DNA of 38,570 nt from CAZGMC01 sp964526565 (GTDB lineage Bacteria; Pseudomonadota; Alphaproteobacteria; DSM-16000; Inquilinaceae), in contig CAZGMC010000030.1 in assembly GCA_964526565.1 (NCBI GenBank), positions 1-38,570 on the forward strand, given 5' to 3'. The position numbers and the translations under genes were made by a program. This document shows positions 17,375 to 24,983 of this stretch, in pieces (within the stretch, counting starts at the first letter, position 1; each line of letters begins with the position of its first letter). Under the pieces are notes generated by a model. The model saw only the letters and a list, made by a program, of their open reading frames with translations, had not been told where the DNA came from and made no database searches.

Positions 17375-18442
17375 TCAGCCTGACAGCCGCAGCGCCGGAA
17401 TGCCGACGCCCGGCGCCAGCCGCTCGCGCCACACGTCGCGGCGGAACTGGAACAGTTCGGCCGGGCGACCGCCGGTGTGGGCCTCGCGGCGGCCGGTCGA
17501 TTCGACCAGCCGGCCGCTGATAACCAGACGGCGGAAGTTCTGCTTGTGCAGGCGCACGCCGCTCAGCGCCTCGGCCACTCTCTGAAGTTGCAGCAGGGTG
17601 AACTCCGGCGGCAGCAGCTCGAACACCACCGGCCGGTACTTCAGCTTGCCGCGCAGCCGGCCGAGCGCCGTGGCCAGGATGCGCCGGTGGTCCAGCGCCA
17701 TGGGCGTGCCGGGCAGGTCGGTGCCCTCGGCCTCGGCCAGCGCCGGCTCGGGGCGCAGGCGGGCGGCCTCGTCGCCCAGCACCGTCGTGGCGGCGCTGCG
17801 GTCGCGCCACGCCTCGGCGACCAGCCCGGCCTCGTACAGCAGCTCGTGGCGCTCCAGCACGCGCTCGACGTCCCAGGTCGAATCGTCCAGGCCGAAGGTC
17901 GTCATCACGCGGTCGCGGCGGGCGCGGCGCGTGTCGGGGTTGTTGGCGCGGTCGATCCACGATTGCAGCGCCGGGCGGATGACCTGCTCGATGACCGGCG
18001 GGCGACGGTCGCGCCAGTCCTCCCAGGGCAGGAACTCGTACCAGTCGCGCCACTGTGCCTCGCCGCTGCCCGACAGCGGCGCCTGGCGGACCAGCGCCAG
18101 ATAGCCGACCGACACCACGCGCGGCCCGCCGCCCAGCTCGCGCGGGTCGCGGTAGCGGTCGCCGAAGGTATAAAGCTGCTCGACATAGCCCAGGCGCAGG
18201 CCGGTCTGCGCCTCCACCCACTCGCGCAGGCCCAGCTCCAGGGTGCGGTGGCGATCCGCGGCGAACGGGCCGAACGGCAGGGCGTTGGGGCTCTCGCCGG
18301 CGGCGCCGTTGGCTCCGCCCATCTGCTGCGGCGTCGCCAGGGCGTGGCGGGCGCGGCGCACGACCAGCACCTGCGGCACCTCGTCGGTCACCGAGACGAT
18401 GACAGCGTTCAGCCCGATGATGGTGGCAGCCGACAGCGGCAC
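17375..18442 (-). CDS. NUDIX-winged-helix transcription regulator (alphaproteobacterial NAD-regulator type)
   Basis: A 355-aa protein with an N-terminal NUDIX fold (residues about 1-135) and a C-terminal NrtR-type winged helix (about 265-340, with KLKYRPVVFELLPPEFTLLQ and HKQNFRRLVISGRLVESTGRR). The Nudix box is degenerate: LELGLREWVEAQTGLRLG keeps the RE pair but has an extra residue and lacks the second Glu of REUXEE, so it probably senses a ligand such as an NAD metabolite rather than hydrolysing it. The overall pattern fits the proteins annotated as NAD regulator in Alphaproteobacteria (NadQ-like). GTG 18442 follows GGAGGAG. No NAD synthesis or salvage genes are in the window, so its targets are elsewhere. 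Confidence 0.82.
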   Translation of the reverse strand: MPLSAATIIGLNAVIVSVTDEVPQVLVVRRARHALATPQQMGGANGAAGESPNALPFGPFAADRHRTLELGLREWVEAQTGLRLGYVEQLYTFGDRYRDPRELGGGPRVVSVGYLALVRQAPLSGSGEAQWRDWYEFLPWEDWRDRRPPVIEQVIRPALQSWIDRANNPDTRRARRDRVMTTFGLDDSTWDVERVLERHELLYEAGLVAEAWRDRSAATTVLGDEAARLRPEPALAEAEGTDLPGTPMALDHRRILATALGRLRGKLKYRPVVFELLPPEFTLLQLQRVAEALSGVRLHKQNFRRLVISGRLVESTGRREAHTGGRPAELFQFRRDVWRERLAPGVGIPALRLSG

Positions 18443-18760
18443 GCGCGGCGTCTCCTCCGGTGCGGGCGACGGCCCGAGAGCATAATCCTGACGGTTAGAT
18501 GAGGACGCGATCGCCGGTTCGAAACCACCATAGCACGGATGGATTCCGCGCTGCCATGCACGCTCGAAGCGGCCGCATCGCAACGCACCCTAAGCCATGA
18601 CGGGCGACTTCTGTTGAGGCCATATCCAATAGATTGTTGATGCGTCCAGCGCGTCCCGCGGCGCCCGGATTAACGGTTTCTTCGCAGGTCACGACTACCA
18701 TTGCAGGCGGCTCGCGACATGGCGTGAGTGCATGGAGTTACGATTGGAGATGTTCGGCGA
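18443..18760. other. Divergent intergenic region, no gene seen
   Basis: The region separates the NUDIX regulator (minus) and the GtrA-like gene (plus) and is less GC-rich than the flanks. It should hold both promoters; I find no confident -35/-10 pair or operator. A GGTTCGAAACC element at about 18517-18527 looks like a tRNA T-arm core, but no tRNA folds around it. A 68-codon minus-strand frame (18495-18701) lacks a ribosome site. Confidence 0.6.
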
Positions 18761-19186
18761 ATGTCTTGGCCTTTATTCGGCGGTGAGCTGGTACGCTACA
18801 CCGGCGTCAGCGCTGCCGGGCTGGCCGTGGACGCCGGCCTGCTGATTGTCCTGACAGAGGTCGCGGGCGTTCCGTACCTGGCCTCGGCCGCCGTTGGCTT
18901 CATCGCCGGGGCGGCGCTGGTCTATGCCCTGTCCATCGGCTGGGTGTTCGCGCACCGCAGCCTGGGCGACCGGCCGTCGCTGGAGTTCGCCCTGTTCGTC
19001 GGCATCGGCGCGGCCGGGCTGGCGATCAACCAGGCGGTGCTGTTCGCCGGCGTCGAAATCGCCGGGCTGCACTACATGGCGGCCAAGGCGGCCGCCGTCT
19101 GCCTGTGCTTCTCGTGGAACTTCGGCGCCCGCAAGGGCCTGCTGTTCCGCTCGGTCCGGCCGGTCGGCCCGGTGCGGCCGGCATGA
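18761..19186 (+). CDS. GtrA-like membrane protein
   Basis: A 141-aa protein with four hydrophobic segments, the GtrA family layout (RYTGVSAAGLAVDAGLLIVL at the start, ALSIGWVFAHRS in the middle, KAAAVCLCFSWNFGARKGLLFR at the end). GtrA-like proteins are thought to help move polyprenyl-linked sugars across the inner membrane for surface-polysaccharide modification. The ATG at 18761 has GGAGAT upstream. The gene overlaps the FAD oxidoreductase by ATGA at 19183-19186, so the two are probably translated in a coupled way. This pairing of GtrA with a flavoprotein and a polytopic membrane protein suggests a lipid-linked glycan task. Confidence 0.88.
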   Translation: MSWPLFGGELVRYTGVSAAGLAVDAGLLIVLTEVAGVPYLASAAVGFIAGAALVYALSIGWVFAHRSLGDRPSLEFALFVGIGAAGLAINQAVLFAGVEIAGLHYMAAKAAAVCLCFSWNFGARKGLLFRSVRPVGPVRPA

Positions 19187-19302
19187 GCGCCCCGAACATG
19201 GACGCCCCGAACATGGGCACCCCGGACATGGACGGCTCGGGCATGGACGCCCCGGACATGGGCGCCCCGAACCTGGGCACCCCCGACATGGACGCCCCGG
19301 TC
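19183..19302 (+). repeat. 15-bp tandem repeat, eight units, seven starting with ATG
   Basis: Eight degenerate 15-bp units of the form ATGGACGCCCCGAAC encode pentapeptides M-[DGS]-[ATG]-[PS]-[NDGV]; unit seven begins with CTG. They form the whole N-terminal leader of the FAD oxidoreductase and give seven in-frame candidate start codons. Confidence 0.92.
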
Positions 19303-20883
19303 GCCATCATCATCGGCGCCGGGCCGGGCGGGCTGACGGCCGCCTGGGAGCTGCTCCACCGCACCGGCGTCCGCCCCGTGGTGGTCGAGGCCAGTGGCCA
19401 CATCGGCGGCATCTCCCGCACGCTGGAGCACAACGGCAACCGGCTCGACCTGGGCGGCCACCGCTTCTTCTCGAAGTCCGGCCGGGTGATGCGCTGGTGG
19501 TTCGACATGCTGCCGCCGGAGGGCAGTGCCGCGGCGGCGGCCGCCGGCGACGCCGTGATGATGGAGCGGCCGCGCACCTCGCGCATCCTGTTCGGCGGCC
19601 GGCTGTTCCGGTATCCGCTGTCGCTGTCGCTCGACACGGTGGCCAAGCTCGGCGCCGGCAGCACGCTGGTCTATGGGCTCAGCTACGCCCGCGCGCGGCT
19701 GCGGCCGATCCGGCCCGAGCGCAGCCTGGAGGACTTCTTCGTCAACCGGTTCGGCCGCGCGCTCTACCGGCGCTTCTTCCGCGACTACACGGAGAAGGTC
19801 TGGGGCGTGCCGTGCAGCCGCATCTCACCCGACTGGGGCGCCCAGCGGGTCAAGGGCCTGTCGATCACCAGGGTGCTGGCCCACGCCCTGCGCCGCCTGG
19901 CACGCCGCGGCGGCAGCGGAACGGGCGCAGTCGAGACCAGCCTGATCGAGCGGTTCCACTATCCGCGCCTGGGGCCGGGCCAGCTCTGGGAAACGGTGGC
20001 GGCGCGGGTGCGGGCAGCCGGCGGCGAGATCCTGATGGGCCGGCGCGCCGTCAAGCTGCATCATGCCGACGGCCGGGTGCACGCCGTGACGGTGCGCGAC
20101 GAGACGACCGGCGCCGTGCAGCGGCTGAAGGCCGACCATGTCATCTCCACGATGCCGGTAAGCGAGCTGGTCGCCGGGCTGGAGCCGGCGGCGCCGGAGA
20201 CGATTGGCGCCGTGGCGGCCGGGCTCGTCTACCGCGACTTCATGACCGCCGGCCTGCTGGTCGACCGGCTGGAGCTCGGCGGCGGCACCACCGGGCGCGA
20301 GCTGGCAGCGAAGGTTCCCGACACCTGGATCTACGTGCAGGAGCCGGGGGTGCGGCTCGGCCGGCTGCAGATCTTCAACAACTGGAGCCCGCACATGGTC
20401 GCCGACCCGGACAGGATCTGGCTCGGCCTGGAGTATTTCTGCACCGAAGGCGACGACCTGTGGCGGCTTGCCGACGAGGACTTCCTGGCGCTGGCGATCG
20501 ACGAGGTGGTGCGCCTCGGCCTGGTCCGGCGCGCGGCGGTGCGCGACGGCACCGTCGCCCGCATGCCCAAGGCCTATCCGGCCTATTTCGGCACCTATGG
20601 CCGGTTTGATGAACTCCGCGAGTACCTTGACGGCTTCGCCAACCTGTTTCCGGTCGGCCGCAACGGCATGCACCGCTACAACAACCAGGACCACTCCATG
20701 CTGACGGCCATGGCCGCGGTCGAGGCGATCGCCGTCGGCCGCACCGACAAGGCCGCCATCTGGGCCGTCAACGCCGAGCAGGACTACCACGAGAGCGGCG
20801 ACCCGGCCGGGCAGGACGGGCAGGACGGGCAGCCGGCAGGCGCGGACGCAACGGCCGGGGCGTGCGCCGCGGGAGCGGCGTAG
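19183..20883 (+). CDS. NAD(P)/FAD-dependent oxidoreductase with N-terminal pentapeptide repeat
   Basis: A 566-aa flavoprotein related to UDP-galactopyranose mutase and protoporphyrinogen-oxidase-like enzymes. After a repeat-rich leader (residues 1-40) comes the FAD motif VAIIIGAGPGGLTAAWEL, then GHIGGISRTLEHNGNRLDLGGHRFFSK, the DYTEKVWGVPCSRISPDWGAQR region and, near the end, the FAD-contacting NGMHRYNNQDHSM. These blocks are typical of the group often found beside GtrA and glycosyltransferase genes; the reaction is not known. The first start overlaps the gtrA stop (ATGA), but the conserved fold starts only at the eighth repeat unit (ATG 19288), so the true start is uncertain. The C-terminus has a 9-bp repeat (20809-20832) giving GQD units. 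Confidence 0.87.
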   Translation: MSAPNMDAPNMGTPDMDGSGMDAPDMGAPNLGTPDMDAPVAIIIGAGPGGLTAAWELLHRTGVRPVVVEASGHIGGISRTLEHNGNRLDLGGHRFFSKSGRVMRWWFDMLPPEGSAAAAAAGDAVMMERPRTSRILFGGRLFRYPLSLSLDTVAKLGAGSTLVYGLSYARARLRPIRPERSLEDFFVNRFGRALYRRFFRDYTEKVWGVPCSRISPDWGAQRVKGLSITRVLAHALRRLARRGGSGTGAVETSLIERFHYPRLGPGQLWETVAARVRAAGGEILMGRRAVKLHHADGRVHAVTVRDETTGAVQRLKADHVISTMPVSELVAGLEPAAPETIGAVAAGLVYRDFMTAGLLVDRLELGGGTTGRELAAKVPDTWIYVQEPGVRLGRLQIFNNWSPHMVADPDRIWLGLEYFCTEGDDLWRLADEDFLALAIDEVVRLGLVRRAAVRDGTVARMPKAYPAYFGTYGRFDELREYLDGFANLFPVGRNGMHRYNNQDHSMLTAMAAVEAIAVGRTDKAAIWAVNAEQDYHESGDPAGQDGQDGQPAGADATAGACAAGAA

Positions 20884-22895
20884 CGGGAGTGCCGGCCGGG
20901 CTCGACACGGCGGGCGCAGCGGCTCCGTCGGGCAGGACCGCGGCCGGGCGACGGCTTGCGGCGGTGCGGAGCTTGGCGCTCCTGCTCATGCTGGCGGCGG
21001 CGTTCGCCGCGTTCCATCCCAATCCGGGCATCGTCAAGGACGCGGTTTTCTATGTCGGCCAGGCGCTGTCGCACCTGAACCCGGCGATCCGCCAGCACGA
21101 CCTGTTCTTCGCCTTCGGCTCGCAGGACGACTACACCCTGTGGTCCCGCCTGCACGCGCCCCTGATCGAGGCGCTGGGCCTGGAGGCGGCCAACATGACG
21201 CTGCTGGCCGTGTGCCAGGCGGCATGGCTCGTGGCCCTCGTGGTCCTGCTGCAGGGGCTGACGCGGGGGCCGCTGCTGTGGCTGGTCGCCGCCCTGCTGG
21301 TGGTGCTGCCCAGGCCCTACGGCAGCACCTTCACCGTCGGCGAGGACGTGCTGACGGCGCGCCTGCCGGCGGAAGCGGCCGCAATGGCGGCGCTGGCCTG
21401 CCTGCTGCGCGGCCGGCTGTGGCTTTCCGCCATGGGTGGAATGGCGGCGCTGGCGCTGCACCCGCTGATGGCGCTGCCGGCCATGGCCCTGGCCGGAGTG
21501 TATCTCGCGCTCGGCGACCGGCGCTGGCGATACGCCCTGGGCGCGGCCGGCATCGCGACGGTGGCCGCGGCGGCGGCCGGCCTCGAGCCGGCGGCGCGGC
21601 TGTTCCGGACATACGATCCGGAGTGGTTCGACATCGTCTGGCAGCGCAACAGCTATGTCTTTCCGACGACCTGGCCCGCCGCGGCCTGGGGCCGGCTGGC
21701 CTTCGACCTGGCCGCCGTCGCGGGGGCGTGCCTGGTGCTGCGGGGGCGCCGGCGGCAGCTGATGCTGGCCGCCCTGGTCACGGCGCTGGGCGGACTCGGC
21801 GCCGCCCTGGTCGGCGGCGACCTGCTCGGCAACGTGCTGGTCACGCAGCTGCAGCCGTGGCGCACCGGCTGGCTGCTGCACATGCTGGCGGTGCCGGCGG
21901 TGGTGTTCGTCGCCGTGCGCCTGCGCCACTGCCGGCCTGACGGGCCGGCCATCCTGGCGCTGTACGTGGCCGGTTGGGCCGGAGCCGTATTGCCGGTCGT
22001 CGGCCCGGTATTTTCGGGCCTTGCCCTGCTGTTCACCTGGGCCCGGGTGCGGCCGGCGGCGGGACGGCGGCAGCAGCCCTTGGCGGGCTGGGCGCGCCTC
22101 ACCTGCCTTGCCGCGGCGGCCCTGGTGCTGCTCGGCTGGGGCGGGGTCCACATCGCGGCGACCGTCGTCGGCTGGCCATTGCGGGAGATCCGCGATGCCG
22201 CCGCCGCCGGCCTGCTGGTGCACCATCCGATCGCCGTGGCCGTCTGGGCGGTGCTGCTCGGCTGGCTGCTGACCCGGCTGCGCCGCGCCCCTGCAGCACA
22301 TGCCATCGCTGCCCTGGCCGCCGCCCTGCCGGCCCTGGGGCTGGCCGCGATGCACTGGGATGGTCGCACCGGCTGGCTGCGCCAGATCGAAAGCCCGCCG
22401 GCTTCCGTGGCCGCAGTGCGGTCCGAGATCCCGCTTGGGGCAACCGTGTACTGGCCGGACGGCGCGATCGCCGTCTGGCTGCTGCTCGACCGGCCGGCCC
22501 ATGTCTCGACGGCGCAGGGTGCCGGCGTCCTGTTCAACCGTCAGACCGCGATGGCCTTCCGCGACCGGATCGCCGGCGTCGCCCCGATCGGGGCGATGGA
22601 CCGCCTCGCCTGGGCCGACGCCGACCACGCCTGCGACCGCGTCCGGCCACAGCCTGGCGCCGAGGCCCTGCGCGCGGTGTGCACCGGCCCCGGCGGGCCG
22701 GACTTCGTCGTCCTTCCGGCGCCGGTGGCGGGCCTCGACGCCGTCCCCTGGCGCGCGCCCGCCCCGCTGCAGCAGGCCTGCCTCGCCGACGGCGCCTTGC
22801 GCATCGCCACGCTGCAGGACTTCCACCTTTACCGCTGCGACGCCTTGTCCTCCGCCGGCGATGGCGAAGGACGAGGCGCGGCGGGCACGGATTGA
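20862..22895 (+). CDS. Large polytopic membrane protein, possible glycosyltransferase-like
   Basis: A 677-aa protein that I cannot assign to a named family. It has roughly twelve to fourteen hydrophobic segments between residues about 35 and 510, then a soluble C-terminal part of about 160 residues. The first extracytoplasmic loop (DAVFYVGQALSHLNPAIRQHDLFFAFGSQDDYTLWSR) has acidic residues and resembles the loops of polyprenyl-phosphate-dependent (GT-C type) glycosyltransferases; the tail contains GATVYWPDGAIAVWLLLDRPAHVS, like the periplasmic domains of such proteins. The start is uncertain: GTG 20862 overlaps the previous gene, and GTG 20889 is in frame. Together with the GtrA-like and FAD genes it forms an overlapping three-gene unit. 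It converges with the next gene across 13 bases with no terminator seen. Confidence 0.75.
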   Translation: MRRGSGVAGVPAGLDTAGAAAPSGRTAAGRRLAAVRSLALLLMLAAAFAAFHPNPGIVKDAVFYVGQALSHLNPAIRQHDLFFAFGSQDDYTLWSRLHAPLIEALGLEAANMTLLAVCQAAWLVALVVLLQGLTRGPLLWLVAALLVVLPRPYGSTFTVGEDVLTARLPAEAAAMAALACLLRGRLWLSAMGGMAALALHPLMALPAMALAGVYLALGDRRWRYALGAAGIATVAAAAAGLEPAARLFRTYDPEWFDIVWQRNSYVFPTTWPAAAWGRLAFDLAAVAGACLVLRGRRRQLMLAALVTALGGLGAALVGGDLLGNVLVTQLQPWRTGWLLHMLAVPAVVFVAVRLRHCRPDGPAILALYVAGWAGAVLPVVGPVFSGLALLFTWARVRPAAGRRQQPLAGWARLTCLAAAALVLLGWGGVHIAATVVGWPLREIRDAAAAGLLVHHPIAVAVWAVLLGWLLTRLRRAPAAHAIAALAAALPALGLAAMHWDGRTGWLRQIESPPASVAAVRSEIPLGATVYWPDGAIAVWLLLDRPAHVSTAQGAGVLFNRQTAMAFRDRIAGVAPIGAMDRLAWADADHACDRVRPQPGAEALRAVCTGPGGPDFVVLPAPVAGLDAVPWRAPAPLQQACLADGALRIATLQDFHLYRCDALSSAGDGEGRGAAGTD

Positions 22896-22908
22896 GCGGT
22901 CAGCGCTG

Positions 22909-23805
22909 TCAGGCCACCGGGTGCCGGAGCTGCGGGTTGGGGACCGCCGGCTTGGTCGAATAGTCGTAGAAGCCCTTGCCGGTCTTGCGGCCCAGATAGC
23001 CGAGCTGGACCAGCCGGGTCAGGGTGTGCGGCTGGGCGCAGTATTGCTGGCGCACGTCGGAGTAGATGTTCTGCGACATGGCGTCGAGCACGTCGAGGCC
23101 GATGTAGTCGGCCAGCTCGAACGGCCCCATGGGGTGGCCGGCGCCGGTCTTCATCGCCTTGTCGATGGCGTCGATGGTGCCGGTGCCCTGCTCCAGCAGG
23201 CGGATCGCCTGCAACAGGTACGGGGTCAGCAGCCGGTTGACGATGAAGCCGGTGGTGTCCTGGACCAGCACCGGGTCCTTGCCGGCGGCGCGGCAGAACT
23301 CGTCGAGCCGCTGCACGGTGGCATCCGACGTCTCGAAGGCGTGGATGATCTCGACCAGCGGCATGGCCGGCGCCGGATTGAAGAAGTGCAGCCCGGCGAT
23401 GCGGTCGCGCGCCTTGCACACGCTCATCAGCGTGGTCACCGACAGGGTCGACGTGTTGGTGGTCAGCAGCGCCGCTTCGGTGCAGATGCGCTCCAGGCGC
23501 TCGAACAGCGCGCACTTGGTTTCGATGTCCTCGACGATGCTCTCGACGATCAGGTCGCAGCCGGCGACATCCTCCTCGTCAGTGGTGAACGTGATGCGGT
23601 CGACGATGGCGTCGCGGTCCTCGGCCGCCATCTTGCCGCGCTCGACGCCACGGTCGAGCGTGCCGCACAGCTTGGCGCGCGCCTTGTCGGTGGGCCCCGG
23701 CGTCGCCTTGACGGCGATGACCGGAAAGCCCGCCTGGGCCGCCACCTGGGCGACGCCGAGCCCCATGGTACCGCAGCCGATGACGCCAATGGTGTTGATC
23801 TGCAT
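22909..23805 (-). CDS. 3-hydroxybutyryl-CoA (3-hydroxyacyl-CoA) dehydrogenase
   Basis: The enzyme interconverts 3-hydroxyacyl-CoA and 3-oxoacyl-CoA with NAD(P) in short-chain acyl-CoA or butanoate/PHB metabolism. The 298-aa product is a complete single-function enzyme. The NAD motif VIGCGTMGLGVAQVAA is at the N-terminus, TTNTSTLSVTTL and the catalytic His-containing GLHFFNPAPAMPLVEII follow, then DTTGFIVNRLL and, in the C-terminal domain, GAGHPMGPFELADYIGLDV and YLGRKTGKGFYDY. ATG 23805 is preceded by AAGGAAAGG. It follows the HMCES gene on the same strand after 174 bases, enough for its own promoter. No other beta-oxidation gene is nearby. Specificity for the C4 substrate is inferred from the family. 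Confidence 0.92.
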   Translation of the reverse strand: MQINTIGVIGCGTMGLGVAQVAAQAGFPVIAVKATPGPTDKARAKLCGTLDRGVERGKMAAEDRDAIVDRITFTTDEEDVAGCDLIVESIVEDIETKCALFERLERICTEAALLTTNTSTLSVTTLMSVCKARDRIAGLHFFNPAPAMPLVEIIHAFETSDATVQRLDEFCRAAGKDPVLVQDTTGFIVNRLLTPYLLQAIRLLEQGTGTIDAIDKAMKTGAGHPMGPFELADYIGLDVLDAMSQNIYSDVRQQYCAQPHTLTRLVQLGYLGRKTGKGFYDYSTKPAVPNPQLRHPVA

Positions 23806-23979
23806 GTCCGTGCCCTTTCCTTCGCGTAAGGGGGGAGCCCAGCCACCGGGCGGGACAACGGTCCCCCTGTGCCGAGGGGCGCCCCGCCCCCGGCCGCTCC
23901 CGGTGTCGGAAGTCCTGTTTCGGAATGAGGTGTAGCCGTCAGTGTCCGTGCTGCAGCGCAGCAAACAAGACGGGATTCG

Positions 23980-24678
23980 TCAGAGCAGGCTTGCCTGCCG
24001 GGCAAGGGGCTCCACCAGACGCGGGTCATCATTGCGCGGATTGCCGACCCGGGTGTCGACCGGGTATGCCTGCATTGCGTCCGACGCATAGGGGCGGAGC
24101 AGCGCCTGGGCATCCCCCGCCCCTGGATCGAGCCACACGTCCTGGTCCTCAGGCGCGATGATCACCGGCATGCGGTTGTGGATCAGGGCGCACAGGGCAT
24201 TGGCATCGGTGGTAATGATGGTGAAGGTCTCCAGCCGCTCGTCGGCGGGCCCGGACCAGACCGACCACAGGCCGGCGAAGCCGAACGGGTCGCCGCTCTT
24301 CAGCCGGATCAGGTAGGGCTGCTTGCGCGTGCCCTCCTTCTTCCACTCGTAGAAGCCGTCGGCGACCACCAGACAGCGGCGCCGCCGGTAGGCGTCGCGG
24401 AAGGCCGGCTTCGCCGCCACCGACTCCGCCCGGGCATTGATCAGCCGGTTGCCGATGGCCGGGTCGTCGGCCCAGTGCGGGATCAGGCCCCAGCGCAGGA
24501 ACACCAGCTCGCGCGGGCCGCCGCCTGGGGCGTCCCGGTCGTCGCCGCGGCGGCGCACCACCGGCATGTGCTGGGTCGGTGCGGCGTTGTAGCGGGCCGG
24601 CACGTCGCCATCCGCCGCGACACCGAACACACGGCGGATCGCCTCCAGGGGCGTGGTCAGCACGTATCGGCCGCACAT
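23980..24678 (-). CDS. SOS response-associated peptidase / abasic-site crosslinking protein (HMCES/YedK family)
   Basis: YedK-type proteins shield abasic sites in single-stranded DNA by forming a thiazolidine bond through the N-terminal Cys2 after removal of Met1. The 232-aa product begins MCGRYVL, with Cys2 intact. It also keeps the NARAES motif, the Glu of VVADGFYEWKK and the His of LIHNRMPVII, which are needed for crosslink formation and reversal. The length is normal. ATG 24678 follows GAAAGG. It is divergent from the T6SS kinase gene across 305 bases. I see no LexA-type operator that I would defend. Confidence 0.93.
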   Translation of the reverse strand: MCGRYVLTTPLEAIRRVFGVAADGDVPARYNAAPTQHMPVVRRRGDDRDAPGGGPRELVFLRWGLIPHWADDPAIGNRLINARAESVAAKPAFRDAYRRRRCLVVADGFYEWKKEGTRKQPYLIRLKSGDPFGFAGLWSVWSGPADERLETFTIITTDANALCALIHNRMPVIIAPEDQDVWLDPGAGDAQALLRPYASDAMQAYPVDTRVGNPRNDDPRLVEPLARQASLL

Positions 24679-24983
24679 GATGGACCGCCTTTCGCCGGCA
24701 TGACGATATCGAAACGCTGCAACGAATATCGGCGCCTTGGGGCCGGACACAATTGCTGCCGGCGGGCTGGCCGGGGACACGGTTTGGCTTGCGCAAGAGG
24801 CCCGGTTGGTGCAACGGAAAGGGGCGGTATAAGGCCATGCTCCGCATCCGCGTGCGGACCGGCCCGGAGTCTTCGGCACGATCATGCTCTTGGTGGCAGG
24901 TTTGCATACAGTCCATTGTTGGCGGCGCCAGACAGGGCCGGCATCGGTCCGGGCAGTGCGATGACCGGGGGCGAGCGGCACAC
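24679..24983. other. Divergent intergenic region between HMCES and the T6SS kinase
   Basis: This stretch of 305 bases holds no supported gene. A sigma-54-like element lies at 24891-24907 pointing to the kinase. The HMCES promoter should be in the left half, where AT-richer sequence occurs around 24705-24735, but no clear hexamers are visible. Confidence 0.55.
24891..24907 (+). promoter_or_regulatory. Possible sigma-54 promoter of the T6SS kinase gene
   Basis: TGGTGGCAGGTTTGCAT has the invariant GG (24892-24893) and GC (24904-24905) exactly ten bases apart and a full TTGCAT at -12; the -24 half matches only TGG of TGGCAC. The predicted start would give a leader of about 65 bases before ATG 24984. 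This is a motif match only. Confidence 0.35.

Noticed and set aside
18515..18530. GGTTCGAAACC resembling a tRNA T-arm
   Set aside because: The flanking bases do not form a T-stem, and no anticodon or acceptor stem is present.
18495..18701. 68-codon minus-strand frame in the NUDIX-gtrA gap
   Set aside because: No Shine-Dalgarno site and no family resemblance; the region is better read as promoter DNA.
22896..22908. Bidirectional terminator between the convergent membrane-protein and dehydrogenase genes
   Set aside because: Only 13 bases separate the stops and no hairpin with a T-tract is visible.
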